Assembly (NCBI GenBank): GCA_003157195.1
Contig: PMIU01000108.1
Coordinates: 1-10,660, forward strand
Origin: Candidatus Nomurabacteria bacterium
GTDB taxonomy: Bacteria; Patescibacteriota; Minisyncoccia; Phycocordibacterales; UBA9973
Length of the DNA: 10,660 nucleotides
Reading direction: 5' to 3'
The position numbers and the translations under genes are program-made. The notes under the pieces are model-generated. The model saw only the letters and a program-made list of their open reading frames with translations, ran no database searches and was not told the origin of the DNA. The first letter of the stretch is position 1, and every line of letters begins with the position of its first letter. Shown here piece after piece: positions 1-4,717 of this stretch.

Positions 1-46
1 TCTCCCCCTGCGAAGGGGGAGTGCCCAAAGGGCGAGGGGGTGTCGC
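1..46. repeat. Palindromic GC-rich repeat inside tsaE (cut by window edge)
   Basis: Two hairpins are visible: TCCCCCT (3-9) pairs with AGGGGGA (14-20), and GCCC (23-26) pairs with GGGC (30-33). A further G-rich arm, GAGGGGG (34-40), probably pairs with a C-rich arm beyond the left edge. The GC-rich composition contrasts with the AT-rich flank. It is read through in frame as part of tsaE, so it is probably a dispersed palindromic element inserted in the gene. Family membership elsewhere in the genome is inferred. Confidence 0.6.
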
Positions 47-247
47 TTCCTTTTCCATTTCGACGCTTACCGTCTCAAAAACGAAAAGGAATTATTACAT
101 TTAGGTTGGGAAGAAATTATCGGCAATAAAGAACACATTGTTTTTATTGAGTGGCCGGAAAATGTTTCCAAGGTTATTCCGGCTGACGCCAGACATGTTT
201 ACATTTCGCATAAAGAAAACGGTGGGAGAATTTTAGAATTAAAATAA
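2..247 (+). CDS. tsaE: TsaE, tRNA t6A synthesis ATPase, C-terminal part (5' end outside window)
   Basis: TsaE is the small P-loop ATPase that works with TsaB and TsaD in transferring threonylcarbamoyl to A37 of ANN-decoding tRNAs in the cytoplasm. Only the C-terminal ~81 codons are present; the frame is open to the window edge and stops at TAA 245-247. The recognisable part starts around base 47: FHFDAYRL (the family's HxDxYR motif), then KELLHLGWEEII, then FIEWPE (the conserved Glu-Trp), and a basic C-terminus ending GRILELK. The Walker A region lies upstream of the window. Bases 1-46, in the same open frame, encode an Arg-rich stretch (LPLRRGSAQRARG) unlike TsaE; it coincides with a hairpin-forming repeat and looks like an in-frame insertion. 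The next gene, tsaC, acts in the same pathway. Confidence 0.85.
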   Translation, partial: LPLRRGSAQRARGCRFLFHFDAYRLKNEKELLHLGWEEIIGNKEHIVFIEWPENVSKVIPADARHVYISHKENGGRILELK

Positions 248-248
248 G

Positions 249-294
249 CGTCGCGCTTTAGTGGACGATTGCGCGACATGATTTCGTTAAATCA
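249..294 (+). repeat. Start-codon-associated double-hairpin repeat, copy A (before tsaC)
   Basis: This is one of three copies in the window of a ~46-bp element. Stem 1 is GTCGCGC (250-256) with GCGCGAC (271-277) around a 14-nt loop. Stem 2 is GATTT (280-284) with AAATC (289-293) around a CGTT loop. It fills the gap between the tsaE stop and the tsaC ATG at 296, only one base after the element. It may be a 5' UTR RNA structure or a mobile palindromic repeat; its function is unknown. Confidence 0.8.
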
Positions 295-295
295 C

Positions 296-913
296 ATGCA
301 AGAAAATATTTGGAACGATAAAGATTTAATAAAAGTATTGCAAGAAGACGGAGTGGTGATTATGCCGACAGATACCATCTATGGCATGGTCGGCAAGGCG
401 CAAGAAGAATTTGTGATTAACCGCATTTATACTATTCGCAAAAGAAATCCGACCAAGCCTTGTATAATTTTGATTGGAGATGTGGAGGAGCTGGAAAAGT
501 TTTCTATAATTTTAACAGAAGAACAAAAAAATAAATTAGAAGAGTACTGGCCAGGTCCAGTAAGTGTAATTTTAGATTGCCCTGACCCAGCATTAGAATA
601 TCTACATCGTGGAACAAATACTCTTGCCTTTCGTCTGCCTGCGCAGGCAGGTTTGCGTAAGCTTCTTTTGAAAACTGGTCCACTTATCGCGCCGTCGGCG
701 AATTTGGAAACTATTCCACCATGCGAAAATATGGAAGACGCAAAAAAATATTTCGGCGACGCGGTCGACCCCGTTAGAGGCCGCGAGGGCTCGCAGCGAC
801 CCTCTGCCTCTAACGGGGTGGATTTATATATAGACGGCGGAACAATCAAAAACAAAGCGTCAAAGCTTATAAAATTGCATAAAGATGGAAGTATTGACAT
901 TTTAAGAAATTAA
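296..913 (+). CDS. tsaC: TsaC/YrdC, L-threonylcarbamoyladenylate synthase
   Basis: Makes threonylcarbamoyl-AMP from threonine, bicarbonate and ATP, the first step of tRNA t6A37 modification. The 205-residue product from ATG 296 shows the YrdC-fold motifs PTDTIYG (24-30), a KRNPTKPC segment for nucleotide/substrate binding, and the APSAN motif. The frame is open upstream (TTG 269, ATG 278), but that part lies in a repeated element and adds a non-family peptide (MISLNH), so 296 is preferred. Length fits the single-domain TsaC type rather than Sua5. Two palindromes sit inside the frame: 635-650, encoding LPAQAG, and 768-819, encoding an 18-residue insert between AVD and LYIDGG. Both appear as non-conserved surface insertions that leave the frame intact, so the protein is probably functional. 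Confidence 0.9.
   Translation: MQENIWNDKDLIKVLQEDGVVIMPTDTIYGMVGKAQEEFVINRIYTIRKRNPTKPCIILIGDVEELEKFSIILTEEQKNKLEEYWPGPVSVILDCPDPALEYLHRGTNTLAFRLPAQAGLRKLLLKTGPLIAPSANLETIPPCENMEDAKKYFGDAVDPVRGREGSQRPSASNGVDLYIDGGTIKNKASKLIKLHKDGSIDILRN
635..650. repeat. 16-bp perfect palindrome in tsaC
   Basis: CTGCCTGCGCAGGCAG is self-complementary and stands out as GC-rich in an AT-rich gene. It encodes part of LPAQAG after the conserved AFR segment. It may be a small in-frame palindromic insertion or a short copy of a dispersed element. Confidence 0.55.
768..819. repeat. 52-bp in-frame palindromic element in tsaC
   Basis: Perfect 14-bp inverted repeats ACCCCGTTAGAGGC (768-781) and GCCTCTAACGGGGT (806-819) enclose a GC-rich centre that itself pairs (GAGGG 785-789 with CCCTC 800-804). 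The reading frame runs straight through and gains 18 codons (770-823). Flanking GTCGAC (764-769) and GTGGAT (818-823) resemble an imperfect duplication of the same Val-Asp codons. Removing 54 nt restores a normal family sequence (AVD-LYIDGG). This resembles the idea of in-frame palindromic elements known from Rickettsia, but is not identified as that family. Confidence 0.75.
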
Positions 914-921
914 TATATAAT
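894..921 (+). promoter_or_regulatory. Near-consensus sigma-70-type promoter for the DGR variable protein
   Basis: TTGACA (894-899), a 16-bp spacer and TATAAT (916-921), perfect hexamers. The -35 lies in the last codons of tsaC. Predicted transcription start is about 928, giving a leader of ~105 nt before the variable-protein ATG. Confidence 0.8.
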
Positions 922-927
922 ACAAGA

Positions 928-1033
928 AGATGTGCAGGGATTGTTCTGCAACTGATTCCATCAGTGTCTGGAATATATCCATGAGTAATGGATGAATGTT
1001 GTTGTTGTTCTAAAAAATTCGTGAGGAACGAAA
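928..1033 (+). promoter_or_regulatory. Structured 5' leader and ribosome binding site of the variable protein
   Basis: Three small hairpins lie in a row: TGCAG (933-937)/CTGCA (946-950), CTGAT (952-956)/ATCAG (960-964) and TCCAT (978-982)/ATGGA (988-992). A GTT-rich stretch follows, then GAGG at 1023-1026, seven bases before ATG 1034. The clear Shine-Dalgarno contrasts with several other genes here that lack one. No known riboswitch is recognised. Confidence 0.5.
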
Positions 1034-1534
1034 ATGAATTCGTACGAAAGACTCTGGAAACTCTGGATCATGATCGGTAAGATGATCATGGACGGAGCCC
1101 GCGACGCTGAAAAGGTCGCGGATGTACTCCAAGCCATCGTCGATGAACCAGTCACGGTGGCAAAAAAAACGGCGGCGGTGTATCTCCGCAGACTGTTTGC
1201 GGAGGAGACCATCAAGCTTGGCGACACGGTTTTTGCCGTCTACGAGATGGTAGTAGACGGGACATTCGCCCAGATCTTCGAAAGCCTGGGCGATCCTAAC
1301 CGGCTGTGTTTCGCGTCCCGCGAGCAAGTTGATGAGTTCTGTCGCGTGCATCGCGACAAACTCAGAAAGGGTGGCTACGCGACTTTCTTTCTCTTCAAGA
1401 AAGGAGAGGAAATCTTCGTTGCCGACGTCTTCGTGTACGACGGTGGTCGTCTGTTCGTTTCCGTCTTCCCGCTCGAGTACGACTTCGTGTGGCACGCCTA
1501 CTGTCAGCACCGCATCATCGTTCCGCAACTGTAA
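1034..1534 (+). CDS. DGR variable (target) protein, non-C-type-lectin type, unknown function
   Basis: A 166-residue protein whose C-terminal 41 residues (126-166) are encoded by the variable repeat of the adjacent retroelement. The N-terminal ~45 residues are predicted helical (MNSYERLWKLWIM...), followed by a mixed region with an RLCF...VDEFCRVHRDKLRKGGYATFFLF segment and a beta-rich C-terminus ending HRIIVPQL. I recognise a resemblance to short conserved hypothetical proteins of Parcubacteria but no C-type-lectin or Ig motif. No signal peptide or membrane segment is evident, so it may be cytoplasmic. Residues differing from TR are D131, F133, G137, F141, S143, F145, Y149, F151, H154, Y156, C157 and Q165. 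The gene is visibly richer in G+C than its neighbours. It has its own promoter, RBS and terminator. Likely role, by analogy to DGR targets, is ligand binding; the ligand is unknown. Confidence 0.85.
   Translation: MNSYERLWKLWIMIGKMIMDGARDAEKVADVLQAIVDEPVTVAKKTAAVYLRRLFAEETIKLGDTVFAVYEMVVDGTFAQIFESLGDPNRLCFASREQVDEFCRVHRDKLRKGGYATFFLFKKGEEIFVADVFVYDGGRLFVSVFPLEYDFVWHAYCQHRIIVPQL
1410..1530 (+). repeat. DGR variable repeat (VR) with terminal IMH-like block
   Basis: Aligns without gaps to 1951-2071 (offset 541). Up to 1504 there are 17 mismatches, 16 of them at adenines in TR and one (1459 T, TR 2000 G) at a guanine. A 21-bp block with no differences (1505-1525) ends the variable part and is the candidate initiation-of-mutagenic-homing site; its adenines are unchanged. 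Two more mismatches follow (1526, 1531), also TR adenines, possibly IMH versus IMH* differences. Homology begins abruptly at 1410. Confidence 0.92.
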
Positions 1535-1536
1535 CT

Positions 1537-1561
1537 CAAACACTTTGGAAAGTAGTGTTTG
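1537..1561. other. Hairpin/cruciform just downstream of VR
   Basis: CAAACACT (1537-1544) and AGTGTTTG (1554-1561) form a perfect 8-bp stem with a 9-nt loop, two bases after the stop codon and 11 bases after the IMH-like block. In the Bordetella phage DGR, a hairpin/cruciform a few bases after IMH promotes homing. This one has a similar location but is AT-rich. The TR copy has no equivalent sequence. Confidence 0.55.
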
Positions 1562-1578
1562 TTTCACTATCACTTTCC

Positions 1579-1608
1579 CACCTGAGTCACAAACTCAGGT
1601 GTTTTTTT
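1579..1608 (+). terminator. Rho-independent terminator of the variable-protein gene
   Basis: Stem CACCTGAGT (1579-1587) with ACTCAGGTG (1593-1601), five-base loop, followed by seven T (1602-1608). Confidence 0.9.
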
Positions 1609-1950
1609 ATTTAGACCCTTTGAAACTTTGTATCTTTGATTCTTTGTTTTTTTTAATTTTGATCCTAAAGGACTGCGATTTCTGCAATCTTGTAGATTAA
1701 GAAATCGGGAGTATACTACATCTGCAATTTGGAAATGCTTGCGGTTACGGCTTCAAGCCATGATTGCTTAAAAATTAATTTGAGAGTTCTCTTGGCTACG
1801 GCTTAGAGGAGAGTGGATTCTTTTTTAAAACAAAAAACATAAAAGTTGGTGGGGTGAGCTGGTGGACTTTTAAGTCCAAAATAAAATACAGCACGATCTT
1901 TGATATTAAATTATGCTCAGGTCGGCAGTGCAATAGATGGCTCATCCTAC
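1609..1950 (+). other. Non-coding, hairpin-rich stretch upstream of TR (possible TR-RNA promoter and leader)
   Basis: No convincing gene is seen in these ~340 bases. CGATTTCT (1676-1683) pairs with AGAAATCG (1700-1707), with an inner AATCT/AGATT stem (1686-1690/1694-1698). Overlapping it is a weak promoter-like pair, TTGTAG (1690-1695) and TATACT (1712-1717) with 16-bp spacing, which could start the TR transcript near 1724. Further hairpins are CTTG/CAAG (1738-1741/1754-1757), CTCT..GGC/GCTTAGAG closing a stable UACG (UNCG-type) tetraloop (1789-1808), and GGACT/AGTCC (1864-1868/1873-1877). TR RNAs of known DGRs need flanking sequence for cDNA priming, so this may be part of that RNA. That role is inferred. 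Confidence 0.45.
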
Positions 1951-2072
1951 AAATCTTCGTTGCCAACGTCAACGTGTACGACGATGGTCGTCTGAACGTG
2001 AACGTCAACCCGCTCGAGAACGACAACGTGTGGAACGCCAACTATCAGCACCGCATCATCGTTCCGAAACTA
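1951..2072 (+). repeat. DGR template repeat (TR)
   Basis: Non-coding template copy of the VR. Read in the frame of the variable protein it contains nine AAC codons (1965, 1971, 1995, 2001, 2007, 2019, 2025, 2034, 2040), all of them changed in VR to Asp, Phe, Ser, Tyr or His codons. AAC codons give the widest diversity under adenine mutagenesis, a hallmark of DGR templates. Of 27 adenines at 1951-2045, 16 are substituted in VR (11 to T, 3 to G, 2 to C). The final block 2046-2066 is identical to VR 1505-1525. It lies on the same strand as the variable protein and the reverse transcriptase. Confidence 0.92.
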
Positions 2073-2080
2073 TAAAGTTT

Positions 2081-2110
2081 CTCCTCTACTCGTGTGGAGG
2101 AGTTTTCTTT
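2081..2110 (+). terminator. Terminator after TR
   Basis: CTCCTCTAC (2081-2089) pairs with GTGGAGGAG (2094-2102), one G-T pair included, around a TCGT loop, followed by TTTTCTTTT. It would end a TR transcript about 30 nt after the template. It overlaps the 3' end of the minus-strand avd gene. Confidence 0.75.
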
Positions 2111-2478
2111 TCAAGCCCCTTTTTCCATCCACCTAGCATCTTGCCAATTTCTTCCAATTTCTCTGAAAGTAGGGAATATTTTTCACTTGGTAAACACTTA
2201 TTTTCCCAAGCGATTTGTAGGAAGAATTTGACTCCATCGAGCTTGGAAATTGCGATGATAAGACGAGGTATTTTAGTTTCCGGTGGAAGATAGATTGAAA
2301 TGAAAATGTTTTCTAATAAACCCAAAAAGTAATCTTCTATTTTTCCACCCAATGTATATCTGTGCGCTTTTGGAAAATCATTATATATTTTAAACCACAG
2401 AGAGTATGCCGTCTTCGTCTTTAAAAGCGCTGAAGGCGCTGCGGGGGGGGGTAAAACGATATGAGACGATTTATTCAT
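2086..2478 (-). CDS. avd: Avd-like DGR accessory protein (four-helix bundle)
   Basis: A 130-residue protein matching bacterial Avd-like four-helix-bundle accessory proteins of DGRs. Known Avd forms a basic pentameric barrel that binds the reverse transcriptase and TR RNA and is needed for cDNA synthesis. The family pattern is clear: AYSLWFKIYNDFPKAHRYTLG, KIEDYFLGLLENIF, ISKLDGVKFFLQIAWE, and LSEKLEEIGKMLGGW near the end. ATG at 2478-2476 (minus strand) is chosen because the upstream extension shadows the reverse transcriptase. It overlaps the RT start by 18 bp and is oriented opposite to RT and TR, unlike the usual co-linear order. Residues 9-17 (LPPPAAPSA) look like an insertion; they include nine consecutive C (plus-strand G at 2443-2451) that could slip. 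No Shine-Dalgarno is evident. Confidence 0.85.
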   Translation of the reverse strand: MNKSSHIVLPPPAAPSALLKTKTAYSLWFKIYNDFPKAHRYTLGGKIEDYFLGLLENIFISIYLPPETKIPRLIIAISKLDGVKFFLQIAWENKCLPSEKYSLLSEKLEEIGKMLGGWKKGLEKKTPPHE

Positions 2479-3441
2479 ACTTACGATAATATCATAACCG
2501 TAGAAAAACTGCTCAAAGCCTGGCAGGAATTTTTGCGTGACAAAAAAGATAGAAAAGATGTGATTCTGTTTCAAGCTAAATTGATGGATAATATTTTTAG
2601 TTTACATAGTGATTTGAAAAACAAAACATATATACATGGTGGTTATGTATCATTTAATATATCTGACCCGAAACCAAGAATAATACACAAAGCGATGGTT
2701 AGAGATAGGTTGTTTCACCATTTAATATACCAAGAACTCTACGAATATTTTGATTCCAAATTTATTAATGATTCATATTCCTGCAGACTGGGGAAGGGAA
2801 CACACAAAGCCATAAATAGATTTAGGGATTTTCACCGCAAGATTTCCAAAAACAATACAAAAACCTGTTTTGTCTTGAAGTGCGACATTAAAAAATTTTT
2901 TGCAAACATTAATCATGACATTTTAAAGCAAATTTTAGGAAAGCATATTAAAGACAAAGATATTTTGTGGTTGCTCTCACAAGTGATAGATAGTTTCTCA
3001 GCTAGGCAAGGCCTAGATAAGATTGGTTTGCCGCTGGGTAATTTAACTTCCCAACTTCTAGTAAATATCTACATGAATGAATTTGACCAGTTTGTGAAAA
3101 GGGAACTGAAAGTAAAATATTATATACGATATGCGGATGATTTTGTCGTATTAAGCGAAGACAAAAAATATTTAGAAGATATTTTAGTAAAAATGAAAGA
3201 ATTCTTGGAAAACAAATTAAAATTACAAATGCATCCGGATAAAGTTTATATTAAAACCATTACTTCGGGTGTTGATTTCCTCGGTTGGGTGCAGTTTCCA
3301 AAGCATAGAGTTTTACGAACTAGTACGAAAAGAAGGATGTTGAAAAACACGCAAAACAATCCGAAACCTGAAACAATTCAGTCGTATTTAGGGCTTTTAA
3401 AACATGGGAATACTCAAAAATTACAGAAAATGCTAAAATGA
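2461..3441 (+). CDS. DGR reverse transcriptase
   Basis: A 326-residue RNA-directed DNA polymerase that copies the TR RNA into adenine-mutagenised cDNA for replacement of VR. RT motifs appear in order: KPRIIHKAMVRDRLFHHLI (N-terminal fingers), CDIKKFF (141-147, first catalytic Asp at 142), GLPLGNLTSQ (189-198; the SQ form of motif 4 is typical of DGR RTs, where other RTs have SP), YADD (224-227, catalytic Asp pair), and HPDKVYI...DFLGW (thumb side). The C-terminal part with SYLGLLKHGN is also typical. There is no maturase or HNH domain, and the length fits a stand-alone DGR RT. TAA at 2452-2454 closes the frame upstream, so ATG 2461 is the first start. The next gene begins four bases after its stop. 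All catalytic residues are intact. Confidence 0.95.
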   Translation: MRRFIHTYDNIITVEKLLKAWQEFLRDKKDRKDVILFQAKLMDNIFSLHSDLKNKTYIHGGYVSFNISDPKPRIIHKAMVRDRLFHHLIYQELYEYFDSKFINDSYSCRLGKGTHKAINRFRDFHRKISKNNTKTCFVLKCDIKKFFANINHDILKQILGKHIKDKDILWLLSQVIDSFSARQGLDKIGLPLGNLTSQLLVNIYMNEFDQFVKRELKVKYYIRYADDFVVLSEDKKYLEDILVKMKEFLENKLKLQMHPDKVYIKTITSGVDFLGWVQFPKHRVLRTSTKRRMLKNTQNNPKPETIQSYLGLLKHGNTQKLQKMLK

Positions 3442-3445
3442 AAGG

Positions 3446-4711
3446 ATGAGAAAAAGCTTTTGGAAAAAATTTGGCCCGGGGATTATCACTGGCGCGGCTG
3501 ACGATGATCCTTCTGGAATTGCCACTTACTCTCAGACCGGTTCTCAATTTGGCTACGGACAACTTTGGACAGCATTACTGCTGTTGCCTTTTATGACAGC
3601 AATACAGGAAGCTTGCGCCAGGATTGGTGCGGTTACTGGTAAAGGTATTGCCGCAGTTATTAAAGAAAATTACAATAAAAAAATACTTTATGGAGCGGTA
3701 ATGCTTGTTGTTGTAGCAAACACGATTAACATCGGCGCAGATTTAGGAGCCATGGCTGCTGCTACTCATCTCGTGTTGCCAATTGACACTACTGTTCTAA
3801 CGCTTTTTTTTACCGCCTTGATTTTATCGCTGGAAATATTTATCTCGTATAAAAAATACGCAAAAATTTTGAAATGGTTGGCACTTTCATTACTTGCGTA
3901 TCCTTTAACATTGTTTTTAGTCAAGCAGCCATGGGGAGCGGTATTGAAAGCCACATTTATTCCCCACATAGAATTAAGTTTTGCTTTTCTGTTTATCATT
4001 ACCGGCGTATTCGGAACAACTATTTCTCCATATATGTTCTTTTGGCAAGCTTCTGAAGAAGTAGAGGAGGAACGAGAAAGACATCTCATAAAACATAACG
4101 AGACACATGTCACAAAATCTTTTCTCAAATCTCTTCGGATTGATAATTTTGCCGGAATGTTGTCTTCGGAGATTGCTACTTGGTGTATCATTGTTGTTGC
4201 CGCAACGGTTTTAAATGCTCATGGAGTTACAAATATTGCTACAGCGGCAGACGCGGCTAGAGCTCTAGAGCCTTTAGTTCACACTTTTCCCTACGCTGGA
4301 TTTTTAGCCAAGTTAATTTTTGCTATCGGGGTCATCGGACTCGGACTCTTGGCAGTGCCGGTGCTTTCGGCTTCGGCTTCGTATGCTGTCGCCGAAACGC
4401 TCAACTGGAAAGATAGTTTGAATTTAAAATTAAAAAATGCGCATGGTTTTTATGGAGTAATTACTGTCGCCACAATGGTGGGGTTAATGATAAATTTCGT
4501 AGGTATCGATCCAATTAAAGCTTTAGTCTACACTGCCGTGTTCAATGGCGTAGCTGCCGTTCCGCTTATATTTATAATTGGGAAGATTGCAAGAAATGAA
4601 AAAATTATGGGTGAACACAAGAGCGGCAATCTTTCAAATATATTCGTTTCCGGTACTTTTGTGATTATGGGCGCGGCAGCAGTGGCTATGTTTTTTACCT
4701 TCGGGCATTAA
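3446..4711 (+). CDS. NRAMP-like divalent metal transporter
   Basis: A 421-residue inner-membrane protein with about 11 hydrophobic segments, of the NRAMP/SLC11-related superfamily that imports divalent metals with protons. The N-terminal GPGIITGAADDDPSGIATY carries DPSG (21-24) where classical MntH/NRAMP has DPGN. The helix-6 region reads TTISPYMFFWQASEEVEE (191-208), without the canonical metal-binding Met-Pro. The protein therefore belongs to a divergent branch whose substrate (Mn, Fe, Mg or other) cannot be told from sequence. It starts four bases after the RT stop with no well-spaced ribosome binding site (AAGG touches the ATG), so translation may be coupled to RT readthrough or use a leaderless-type start. 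murB follows after six bases, suggesting co-transcription. Confidence 0.88.
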   Translation: MRKSFWKKFGPGIITGAADDDPSGIATYSQTGSQFGYGQLWTALLLLPFMTAIQEACARIGAVTGKGIAAVIKENYNKKILYGAVMLVVVANTINIGADLGAMAAATHLVLPIDTTVLTLFFTALILSLEIFISYKKYAKILKWLALSLLAYPLTLFLVKQPWGAVLKATFIPHIELSFAFLFIITGVFGTTISPYMFFWQASEEVEEERERHLIKHNETHVTKSFLKSLRIDNFAGMLSSEIATWCIIVVAATVLNAHGVTNIATAADAARALEPLVHTFPYAGFLAKLIFAIGVIGLGLLAVPVLSASASYAVAETLNWKDSLNLKLKNAHGFYGVITVATMVGLMINFVGIDPIKALVYTAVFNGVAAVPLIFIIGKIARNEKIMGEHKSGNLSNIFVSGTFVIMGAAAVAMFFTFGH

Positions 4712-4717
4712 AATCAA

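Noticed and set aside
1010..1573. Long minus-strand open frame opposite the variable protein
   Set aside because: Shadow of the GC-rich plus-strand gene, which has promoter, RBS, terminator and VR evidence.
1854..2075. Open frame resembling the C-terminus of the 1034-1534 protein (duplicate or pseudogene)
   Set aside because: Homology starts abruptly at 1951 and differences are at adenines with nine AAC codons; it is the DGR template repeat, not a gene.
3002..3016. Inverted repeat CTAGG/CCTAG in the reverse transcriptase
   Set aside because: Only five base pairs and lies in expected family sequence just before motif 4.
2461..3441. Reverse transcriptase of a group II intron or retron
   Set aside because: No maturase or HNH domain and no intron ribozyme ends are seen; the SQ motif, TR/VR pair and Avd fit a DGR.
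4257..4268. Palindrome CTAGAGCTCTAG in the NRAMP-like gene
   Set aside because: It encodes residues that fit the surrounding helix; no inserted extra sequence is apparent.
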